NCBI GenBank assembly: GCA_964549335.1
Contig: CAZJUQ010000046.1
Coordinates: 1-64,000, forward strand
Direction of reading: 5' to 3'
DNA from: Sulfidibacterium sp964549335
GTDB lineage: Bacteria; Bacteroidota; Bacteroidia; Bacteroidales; F082
DNA length: 64,000 nucleotides
Shown here: positions 11,109 to 17,829 of the stretch, piece by piece
Layout of the letters: each line of letters begins with the position of its first letter
Position numbering within the stretch: the stretch's first letter is position 1
The notes under the pieces: generated by a model
Databases searched by the model: none
Told to the model about the DNA's origin: nothing
The model's input: the letters and a program-made list of their open reading frames with translations, nothing else
Position numbers and translations under genes: made by a program

Positions 11109-11915
11109 TTAATAAACCTCTTTTTTGAATTTGAAAAATTCGATAATTGTTTTAATAATTATTTTTATATCTACCCAAAAGCCGGCAATCATTGCGTATT
11201 GATTGTCGAGACGGATACGGTCTTCGGCATTGTGGACGGTGTCGGAATTTATTTGCCACAATCCCGTTATTCCGGCAGGAGCCATAAAACGGTAAGCCCA
11301 TTCGTCGGTAGTAAGTTTGGCAGCTTCGTATATTGGCAAGGGGCGGTTGCCTACCACCGACATATCGCCTTTAAGCACATTTACAAACTGGGGCAATTCG
11401 TCAAGGTGGTAATTTCTTAGTATGCGTCCCACTTTTGTAATTCGCGGATCGTCCTTAATTTTAAAAAATACCCTTTCGAGCAACTGCTCTTTTTTCAATT
11501 TCAAATAATAGTTTTCACAAATTTCGATGCCGTCGATATATAAAACGGGTGAACAGGGATGACCGAGTTTTTTACAATCGGGGCACTCGACAACTTTTGT
11601 TATAAAATCGTTTTCCTTTTTAAAAGCTTTTAAATATTCATTCATTTCCGACAATTTATTGAGCTGTTTGTCGGCATCTTTATACATACTGCGAAATTTG
11701 TAAAATTCAAAAATATCGAAACCGGTACCTACACGGCGCGCTTTGTATATTATGGGACCTTTCGATTCAAGTTTTATGGCAATGGCAATAATAAGCAACA
11801 AGGGGGCAAAAAGAATAAGCACAAAAATGGAAAACAGAATATCAAAAAGCCGTTTTCCGAATCCTATCCGGTAATGTTTATGCTTTTCATGATTATTACT
11901 ATATGCTTTTCTCAA
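11109..11915 (-). CDS. Polyprenyl-phosphate sugar-1-phosphate transferase (WcaJ/PglC superfamily) with Cys-rich insertion
   Basis: Membrane enzyme of the bacterial sugar transferase family, which starts exopolysaccharide or O-unit synthesis by moving a sugar-phosphate to undecaprenyl phosphate; 268 residues. It has a single N-terminal membrane helix (RLFDILFSIFVLILFAPLLL), KARRVGTGFDIFEFYKFRSM, then DPRITKVGRILRNYHLDELP with the catalytic DE, KGDMSVVGNRPLP and PAGITGLWQ. Between FRSM and DPRIT lies a much longer insertion than usual, with CPDC, a third Cys seven residues on and a fourth further downstream, suggesting a metal-binding knuckle. It has no neighbouring polysaccharide genes. The substrate is unknown. 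Confidence 0.87.
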   Translation of the reverse strand: MRKAYSNNHEKHKHYRIGFGKRLFDILFSIFVLILFAPLLLIIAIAIKLESKGPIIYKARRVGTGFDIFEFYKFRSMYKDADKQLNKLSEMNEYLKAFKKENDFITKVVECPDCKKLGHPCSPVLYIDGIEICENYYLKLKKEQLLERVFFKIKDDPRITKVGRILRNYHLDELPQFVNVLKGDMSVVGNRPLPIYEAAKLTTDEWAYRFMAPAGITGLWQINSDTVHNAEDRIRLDNQYAMIAGFWVDIKIIIKTIIEFFKFKKEVY

Positions 11916-12136
11916 AATTGTTAAAGTTATTATTGGAAAGTTGGAATTTTTGTAAAGTAAAGAAATTTATGCTGCAAATATAAAATTTATCCGGCTGTTT
12001 ACTTAATCCTTAAGTAAAAAAATATTAACAAAATATCTTTTTTTTTCCAAACGGTAAACGAAAGTATGTTTACGCTACACCGTGCAAATTTTATTTTAAC
12101 ATAAAGAGTGTTTTTTTTAATATAACCGGAGCAAAA

Positions 12137-12166
12137 TTTTTAGTAACAAAATTTAATGTACATTTG
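12137..12166 (+). promoter_or_regulatory. Candidate promoter of the FKBP prolyl isomerase gene
   Basis: TACATTTG (12159-12166) matches the -7 consensus exactly; the T-rich stretch at 12137-12140 is only a weak -33. Transcription would begin near 12173, 23 bases before the ATG. The rest of 11916-12195 is AT-rich with no gene seen. Confidence 0.5.
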
Positions 12167-12195
12167 CCGCCTTTATTATTTACAAATTAATTAAA

Positions 12196-12702
12196 ATGAA
12201 AGTTAGTAAGAACACTGTAGTTACATTAACCTACACATTGACAAAAAACAATGCCGAAGGCGAATTAATTCAAAAAGTTGACGAAACACGTCCTTTTGTA
12301 CATCTTTTCGGGGCGGGAACATTGTTGCCTGCATTCGAAGAAAATCTTGAAGGACTTGAACCCGGCGACGAATTTTCGTTCGACATTGTTTCGGAAGAAG
12401 CATATGGTAATCCCAATGATGAAGCTATTATCGAATTGGACAAAAAGATTTTTGAAATAGAGGGGAAAATAGACGATAAAATGCTTGCTGTCGGAAACAC
12501 CATTACCATGCAAGACCAGCAAGGAAATCCATTGGACGGAAAGGTACTGGCCATCAAAGACGAAACCGTTATAATGGATTTTAATCATCCTCTTGCAGGC
12601 GAAAACCTGCATTTCTCGGGAAAAATCATTGACGTGCGTGTACCTTCCGAAGAGGAGTTATCGCACGGTCATGCTCACGGACCTGAAGGTCACGGTCATT
12701 AA
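12196..12702 (+). CDS. slyD: FKBP-type peptidyl-prolyl cis-trans isomerase, SlyD-like
   Basis: Cytoplasmic prolyl isomerase and chaperone, 168 residues. The FKBP domain is split by an insert-in-flap domain as in SlyD: VVTLTYTLTKNNAEGELI, then FVHLFGAGTLLPAFEENLEG and GDEFSFDIVSEEAYG, then the flap segment and the closing VIMDFNHPLAGENLHFSGKI. The tail is His-rich (HGHAHGPEGHGH), typical of the nickel-binding end of SlyD. It is transcribed alone and converges with the methyltransferase gene. Confidence 0.93.
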   Translation: MKVSKNTVVTLTYTLTKNNAEGELIQKVDETRPFVHLFGAGTLLPAFEENLEGLEPGDEFSFDIVSEEAYGNPNDEAIIELDKKIFEIEGKIDDKMLAVGNTITMQDQQGNPLDGKVLAIKDETVIMDFNHPLAGENLHFSGKIIDVRVPSEEELSHGHAHGPEGHGH

Positions 12703-12707
12703 AAAAA

Positions 12708-13418
12708 TTATTTGAAAAGTAAAAAAACGGTGGGTCTTTTATGAAGGTTCACCGTTTCTTTTTTCCATGCCGAAACAGTCAGAGTGTTTATCCATTGTGA
12801 CGACAAGGTCAAATCGCAGGCTATCGAAAGTTTTGTTTGAGGTTTACAACATTTCAAAATGGTTTCAATCATTTGATTGTTGCGGTATGGGGTTTCAATG
12901 AAAATTTGTGTTTGATTGTATTTTGCAATGTTTGCCTCCAATTCCCTGAGTTTTTTTATACGCAGATTTTTTTCCACGGGTAAATATCCGTGAAAAACAA
13001 ATCCCTGACCATTAAACCCCGAGGCCATCAATGCCAAAATAATGGAGTTCGGACCGGTAAGAGGAACAACTTCAACCCCATTTTGGCGGGCAACGTTCAC
13101 TATTTCGGAGCCGGGATCGGCAACGGCGGGAGTTCCGGCTTCGGACATCACCCCCATTGAAATACCTTTTAACAGAGGTTGTAAAAAAGCATTTATATTT
13201 TGATTTTTCTGATGTTTATCCAACTCGTAAAATGTTAATTCGTCAATTGCTTTGTTGTGTCCGGCGGCACTGATAAACCTGCGTGCCGAGCGACTATTTT
13301 CAACTATAAAATAGTCCAAATTCCGTAAAACCTCCAACACATATGCCGGCAATACTTTTGAAATGGTATTGTTGTCGCCGAGTGTAACAGGTATGAGATA
13401 AAGTTTTCCTTTTTTCAT
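12708..13418 (-). CDS. SAM-dependent methyltransferase of the tetrapyrrole methylase superfamily (RsmI-like)
   Basis: A 236-residue protein related to RsmI, the enzyme that 2'-O-methylates C1402 of 16S rRNA. It starts KGKLYLIPVTLGD and contains FIVENSRSARRFIS, GVMSEAGTPAVADPGS and VVPLTGPNSIILALMASGFNG, the SAM-binding loops of the family. Bacteroidota often carry this shorter second RsmI-like protein near dnaA; the exact target is uncertain. Its last codons overlap a two-way terminator. The start overlaps the stop of the upstream dehydratase by four bases, so the two are co-translated. Confidence 0.85.
   Translation of the reverse strand: MKKGKLYLIPVTLGDNNTISKVLPAYVLEVLRNLDYFIVENSRSARRFISAAGHNKAIDELTFYELDKHQKNQNINAFLQPLLKGISMGVMSEAGTPAVADPGSEIVNVARQNGVEVVPLTGPNSIILALMASGFNGQGFVFHGYLPVEKNLRIKKLRELEANIAKYNQTQIFIETPYRNNQMIETILKCCKPQTKLSIACDLTLSSQWINTLTVSAWKKETVNLHKRPTVFLLFK
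12721..12764 (+). terminator. Terminator at the convergent slyD/methyltransferase end
   Basis: AAACGGTG (12725-12732) pairs with CACCGTTT (12750-12757), and a T-rich run (TTTCTTTTTT) ends it on the plus strand. On the minus strand the same stem is followed by seven T residues, so it can work in both directions. It lies inside the last codons of the minus-strand methyltransferase. Confidence 0.7.
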
Positions 13419-14380
13419 TGTTGTTTAAAAATTTTCGCCAATTTTTCCGAATCGATATTGCCACCCGAAATTATTATACCCACCTTTTTGTTTTTCACAT
13501 CAATTTTGTTTTCCAAAATGGCGGCAAACGGGACCGCCGCCGAGGGTTCAACCACTATTTTCAAACGTTCGAATAACAATTTCATGGCAGCTGTTATTGC
13601 CTTTTCACTCACGGTAACGATATCGTGGACATACTTTTTTATTATAGTAAACGGAAGTTCTCCCAACGATGTTAATAATCCGTCGGCTATTGTCCGCGGA
13701 TTTGTACAAGGTATTAATTTGCCGTTACGAAACGACCTGAAAGCGTCGTCGGCACCTCCGGGTTCGCAACCCACCACTTTTGTCCCGTTCGAAAAAAAAC
13801 GGGCCGACAGTGCCGTGCCGCCGAGCAATCCCCCGCCACCTACCGGTGCAAGTATAAAATCCAGAGGTGGAGTGTCGTTAATCAATTCCATGGCGGCTGT
13901 GGCTTGTCCCGAAACAATGTGAAAGTTGTCGTAAGGATGTATCTCTATAGCCCCCGTCTTTTCAATCACCTTTTTCAAGGTGTTTTCCCTCTCTTGCAAA
14001 TCAGGCTTGCAAAATGTTATTAATCCCCCGTAATTTTTTACGGCTTCGACCTTTATTGAGGGGGCATTTCCGGGCATTACAATATATGCAGGAATGTTTT
14101 TGACGGAAGCCGCCCTTGCCAAAGCTTGTGCATGGTTCCCCGACGAGTGGGTGGCAACGCCGTTTGACAGAATTGCATCATCCAGGGAGAAGAGGGCGTT
14201 TACCGCTCCCCTTGATTTAAAAGAACCAGCTTTTTGAAAGTTTTCGCACTTAAAAAACAGTGCTGCATCAAAAAGGGTGTTTAAAGTACGTGAATGTAAA
14301 ACGGGAGTATGGTGTATCATGCCGGCGGTACGTTTTGCCGCTTCGGTTATATCTTTCAATTTGGGGACTGATACCGGCAT
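13415..14380 (-). CDS. PLP-dependent threonine/serine dehydratase family protein
   Basis: Fold-type II pyridoxal-phosphate enzyme, 321 residues, resembling catabolic threonine ammonia-lyase or serine racemase. It has no C-terminal ACT regulatory domain. The Schiff-base lysine lies in FQKAGSFKSRGAVNAL, the phosphate-binding loop is VGGGGLLGG, and THSSGNHAQALARAA and GIIISGGNID are present. The expected reaction is deamination of threonine or serine to the 2-oxoacid, but dehydratase and racemase activity cannot be told apart here. It overlaps the methyltransferase start by four bases and lies nine bases after the phosphatase homologue. Confidence 0.88.
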   Translation of the reverse strand: MPVSVPKLKDITEAAKRTAGMIHHTPVLHSRTLNTLFDAALFFKCENFQKAGSFKSRGAVNALFSLDDAILSNGVATHSSGNHAQALARAASVKNIPAYIVMPGNAPSIKVEAVKNYGGLITFCKPDLQERENTLKKVIEKTGAIEIHPYDNFHIVSGQATAAMELINDTPPLDFILAPVGGGGLLGGTALSARFFSNGTKVVGCEPGGADDAFRSFRNGKLIPCTNPRTIADGLLTSLGELPFTIIKKYVHDIVTVSEKAITAAMKLLFERLKIVVEPSAAVPFAAILENKIDVKNKKVGIIISGGNIDSEKLAKIFKQQ

Positions 14381-14388
14381 TAATATGT

Positions 14389-14856
14389 TTATAAATTTCC
14401 CTTTTTTACTTTTTCCACAATAACGTCAGTGGCTTCATCTAATTTTTTGAATACCTGGTGGCAATTTTCTTCGCCGTGCAAGATAGGATTCGGCAATATG
14501 TTACTGCCGCCTCTGTTTTCAATCATATTTAAAAGGTAGTCAACTTTGTTTTTTTGTTCGTCGGTTTTGGTCAGTTCCATAACGTCGTTATAGTTTTTCG
14601 TATCCATAACGAATATTTTATCGAACTTATCAAAATCCTCTTTTTTGAAAATTCGCATTTTGCCCGTTACTTCATAACCGTAAGCTTTACCTATTTTAAC
14701 GGCACGGGGGTCGGGCGGTTCGTTTATCATATACGACTCAAAACCGGCGGAATCGACGATTCCGTTTATTTTTTCTTTTTCAAACTTTTTTTTCAGAAGT
14801 GCTTCTGCCATAGGTGAGCGGCAAACATTTTCGTTTCCTACAAATAGTATGTTCAT
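14389..14856 (-). CDS. Low-molecular-weight protein tyrosine phosphatase homologue, predicted inactive
   Basis: A 155-residue member of the LMW-PTP fold. The family's P-loop is CxxxxCRS with the nucleophilic Cys first. Here it reads LFVGNENVCRSP, so that Cys is Gly (codon GGA at residue 7), while the second Cys and the Arg remain. The general-acid DP motif near the C-terminus is NP (LPNPILHGEE), so the Asp is Asn. Both catalytic residues are therefore missing and phosphatase activity is not expected. The gene has a strong AGGAGG before its ATG and an intact frame, so it is expressed and not decaying. It is encoded after dnaA, as in many Bacteroidota. Confidence 0.85.
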   Translation of the reverse strand: MNILFVGNENVCRSPMAEALLKKKFEKEKINGIVDSAGFESYMINEPPDPRAVKIGKAYGYEVTGKMRIFKKEDFDKFDKIFVMDTKNYNDVMELTKTDEQKNKVDYLLNMIENRGGSNILPNPILHGEENCHQVFKKLDEATDVIVEKVKKGNL

Positions 14857-14919
14857 ATTTACCTCCTTTTTTTAATCCTATAAAGATAAAAAAAATCGGG
14901 ATATAAACATCATAAAAAA

Positions 14920-16353
14920 TTATAATTTTAACTTTTTGTCGAGTTCGTCAACATAAACCCTGAACTGCTTATCGGTTTCCATAAGGTTGTTTACCGTTCT
15001 TACTGCATGCAAAACCGTTGCATGGTCTTTGTTACCGCAATGCAGACCAATAGTTGCCAATGAACTTTTGGTATATTTTTTTGAAAAATACATGGCAAGT
15101 TGTCTGGCCTGGACTATTTCGCGTTTTCGGGTTTTTGAATTGATAATGTCAACCGGAAGTTCAAAATAGTCGCACACAACCTTTTGAATATAATCAATTG
15201 ACATCTCTTTGGAGGTACTTTTCACAAACTTGTCAATCATCTGTTTTGCAAGTTCAATAGTAATGGCTTTTTTATTGAGCGACGACTGAGCCATAATGGA
15301 TATTAGGGCACCTTCCATTTCGCGGATGTTGGTTGTTATGCTGTAGGCAAGGTATTCGATAACATCATCGGGCATCTCTATGCCGTCGATATACATTTTC
15401 TTTTTTAGTATAGCCATTCTTGTTTCCAAATCGGGCACTTGCAAATCGGCAGCCAAGCCCCACTTAAACCTTGACAACAGGCGCGGTTCCATGCCTTTTA
15501 GTTCAACCGGCGGTTTATCCGAAGTTATTATTAATTGTTTTCCGTTTTGATGTAAATGATTGAATATGTGAAAAAATGTGTTTTGAGTTTTTTCTTTTCC
15601 GGCAAGAAATTGGATGTCGTCCAAAATCAACACATCAATCATTTGATAAAAGTGTACAAAATCGTTTTGATTGTTATTACGAACCGAGTCGGTATATTGC
15701 TGGATAAACTGGTCGGTTTGAACATAGAGTACGGTTTTATCGGGATAATTCTCTTTAACACGGAGACCTATGGCATGGGCAAGGTGAGTTTTTCCGAGAC
15801 CTACCTTGCTGTATAAAAAGAGGGGATTAAATGCGGTTTTACCCGGATTTTCGGCTATTGCCCAACCGGCCGAACGTGCCAAACGGTTGCAATCGCCTTC
15901 GACAAAATTATCGAACGAATAGATATCGTTCAATTGCGATTCTATTTTCAATTTTTTAAGCCCGGGAATAATAAAAGGGTTGGGAATATCGCGATTACGT
16001 TCGCCGCTCATGTTAATGGGCATTGATGTGGGTCTGTTTTTCACCGCACTCTTGTTTGAAGTCGGATATTTTATTGAAACGGGATGCGACGTTACAGCAT
16101 TGTCCATAATAATACTGTATTCGAGCCTGCCGGCAGGACCTATCTCCTTTTTTATTGTTTTTTTAAGCAAAGTGATGTAATGTTCCTCGAGCCATTCGTA
16201 AAAAAACTGACTCGGCACCTGAATTGTAAGAACATTATTGTCAAGCTTAAGCGGAACAATAGGTTCGAACCAGGTTTTGAAACTTTGAAACGGGATGTTG
16301 TCTTTAATAACTTTAAGACACCTCTCCCATACTTCAACATGTTTGCTTTTCAT
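14920..16353 (-). CDS. dnaA: Chromosomal replication initiator protein DnaA
   Basis: AAA+ initiator that melts the origin; 477 residues. Domain I starts VEVWERCLKVIKDNIPFQSF, followed by a linker of about 60 residues. The AAA+ core has FLYSKVGLGKTHLAHAIG (Walker A), VLILDDIQFL (Walker B) and an ERRLLSRF-type sensor segment (PRLLSRFKWG). The C-terminal helix-turn-helix carries GNKDHATVLHA, the DnaA-box binding signature. The first residue of Walker A is Ser where Gly is usual. No DnaA box (TTATnCACA) was seen in the 199 bases upstream, so the origin is not evident here. Confidence 0.97.
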   Translation of the reverse strand: MKSKHVEVWERCLKVIKDNIPFQSFKTWFEPIVPLKLDNNVLTIQVPSQFFYEWLEEHYITLLKKTIKKEIGPAGRLEYSIIMDNAVTSHPVSIKYPTSNKSAVKNRPTSMPINMSGERNRDIPNPFIIPGLKKLKIESQLNDIYSFDNFVEGDCNRLARSAGWAIAENPGKTAFNPLFLYSKVGLGKTHLAHAIGLRVKENYPDKTVLYVQTDQFIQQYTDSVRNNNQNDFVHFYQMIDVLILDDIQFLAGKEKTQNTFFHIFNHLHQNGKQLIITSDKPPVELKGMEPRLLSRFKWGLAADLQVPDLETRMAILKKKMYIDGIEMPDDVIEYLAYSITTNIREMEGALISIMAQSSLNKKAITIELAKQMIDKFVKSTSKEMSIDYIQKVVCDYFELPVDIINSKTRKREIVQARQLAMYFSKKYTKSSLATIGLHCGNKDHATVLHAVRTVNNLMETDKQFRVYVDELDKKLKL

Positions 16354-16552
16354 ATACGACTTGTAATTTATATTTTCGACACGTTCAAGTGGATTTTATG
16401 CCGTTTACCGCACATATTCCCCCTATTCATTTTTACGAAGCAAAAATGTAATATAAAAAGTGTAAAAAAAATGATTTTTACTATTGACTTTTAATTTTTT
16501 TTGTCGTATATGGGCTTAAAAGATGTTAAACAGCTATCTTTTTGTTTTAGTG

Positions 16553-17152
16553 TTACATTAAAAAAACACCATATATTGAGGAAAATTTTTTCCTAATTAA
16601 ACTCTCTCTGCTTTTTTCAACTTCCAATGTTAACTCACACGAAAGTTCAAATTTTTGAGATATTATTTTCAAATTTTCCTCTTTAACCAAACGCATCACA
16701 TTGTTCATTAAGGGATATTCAAAACCTATTTTAACAGAGCGGGTTATGATTTTTTGCAAAACGGTTGCATTTTCAATTGCGTCTTTGGTGGCTGATTTAT
16801 AAGCATTTATCAGTCCGCTTGTACCCAACTTTGTTCCGCCGAAATATCTAACCACAACTACCAATACATTAAAAAGTTTTTTGGAAAGCAACTGGTTGAG
16901 TATCGGTTTTCCGGCAGTACCGGAGGGTTCGCCGTCATCGCTGCTTTTTGAAAATTCTTTTTCGGGATTTATTCTGAAGGCATAACAATGGTGTCTGGCA
17001 TCGTAATATTTTTTTTTCACTTGTAACAGTTTTTCCTTAGCCTCTTCTTCGGTGGATACGGGGAATGCCAAAGCTATGAAACGGCTCCCCCTGTCTTTGA
17101 ACAATCCTTCCGAGAACTCCTTTATCGTATAATAAAAATCTCCCTCTTCCAT
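16553..17152 (-). CDS. yigZ: YigZ/IMPACT family protein
   Basis: A 199-residue protein with the conserved N-terminal UPF0029 domain: ARHHCYAFRI, then DDGEPSGTAGKPIL and VVVVRYFGGTKLGTSGLI, the diagnostic blocks. The C-terminal ferredoxin-like domain (DUF1949) follows from about residue 130. The family is linked to translation control in eukaryotes and is of uncertain role in bacteria. It follows the AlbA_2 gene on the same strand. Confidence 0.9.
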   Translation of the reverse strand: MEEGDFYYTIKEFSEGLFKDRGSRFIALAFPVSTEEEAKEKLLQVKKKYYDARHHCYAFRINPEKEFSKSSDDGEPSGTAGKPILNQLLSKKLFNVLVVVVRYFGGTKLGTSGLINAYKSATKDAIENATVLQKIITRSVKIGFEYPLMNNVMRLVKEENLKIISQKFELSCELTLEVEKSRESLIRKKFSSIYGVFLM

Positions 17153-17172
17153 TTTTCAAAAGTAGAAAATAA

Positions 17173-17823
17173 TTACAATGCAGGAATTTCGTTAATGTTA
17201 AAAAAGCACCCTTCAGGTGTAAGTTCCATATTTACAAGTTCGAGCAAAATAAAATCGGAGAGCATGTTTTCCACTCTGTATTTTGAAATTTTCAGTTGGC
17301 TGCACAGAAAAGGAACCGTCGAGTTTTTGTTCGATTGCAAAACAGTTAACAGATGTTTTTCAATATCGCTGTTTTTAAAATTGATAACGGTATCGCTAAT
17401 TTGTTTTTTCCACACTTTCATTTGCACGCTGCAAGCCAAAATATTTTCGTCGGCTATTCTGACGAATGCTTTGTAACGGCCGTTTTTATCGGGAGCTTTA
17501 TGCGGGATTAAAGAGCTTTTCGGAATAATTATTTCCAGCACTTTTTTACCTTCCACATTCCACTCTTTGCTGCTGAAAGGTACAGGCGGTTTACAAAATC
17601 TTTGAGCGGCGTTTTCAATCATGTAATACTCTTCTTCCGATTGCACACCTTTTATTTTACCGTTATCTTTCACGCCAATCAAAAGCCTGCCTCCTTGGGT
17701 ATTTGCAAAAGCTGTCAACGACCTGGCTATTTTAGCGGCATCCGACACCTCAAATTTAAAATCCAAACGAAGTCCTTCCCCCTCCTCTATTAATTTTTCG
17801 ACAAATACCTTTTTTCTTTTCAT
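17173..17823 (-). CDS. AlbA_2 (Schlafen-type) domain protein
   Basis: A 216-residue protein whose N-terminal half is an AlbA_2/Schlafen-like domain: LDFKFEVSDAAKIARSLTAF followed by ANTQGGRLLIGVKDNGKIKG. The C-terminal quarter looks like a winged-helix segment (KNSTVPFLCSQLKISKYRVE). Such proteins are usually annotated as ATP-binding or DNA-binding regulators, and the partner is unknown. It lies seven bases after the large exported protein and 20 before yigZ on the same strand. Confidence 0.82.
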   Translation of the reverse strand: MKRKKVFVEKLIEEGEGLRLDFKFEVSDAAKIARSLTAFANTQGGRLLIGVKDNGKIKGVQSEEEYYMIENAAQRFCKPPVPFSSKEWNVEGKKVLEIIIPKSSLIPHKAPDKNGRYKAFVRIADENILACSVQMKVWKKQISDTVINFKNSDIEKHLLTVLQSNKNSTVPFLCSQLKISKYRVENMLSDFILLELVNMELTPEGCFFNINEIPAL

Positions 17824-17829
17824 TTTTCA

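Noticed and set aside
16354..16552. Replication origin next to dnaA
   Set aside because: No TTATnCACA boxes or AT-rich unwinding cluster were recognised in the 199-base gap; gene presence alone is not evidence.
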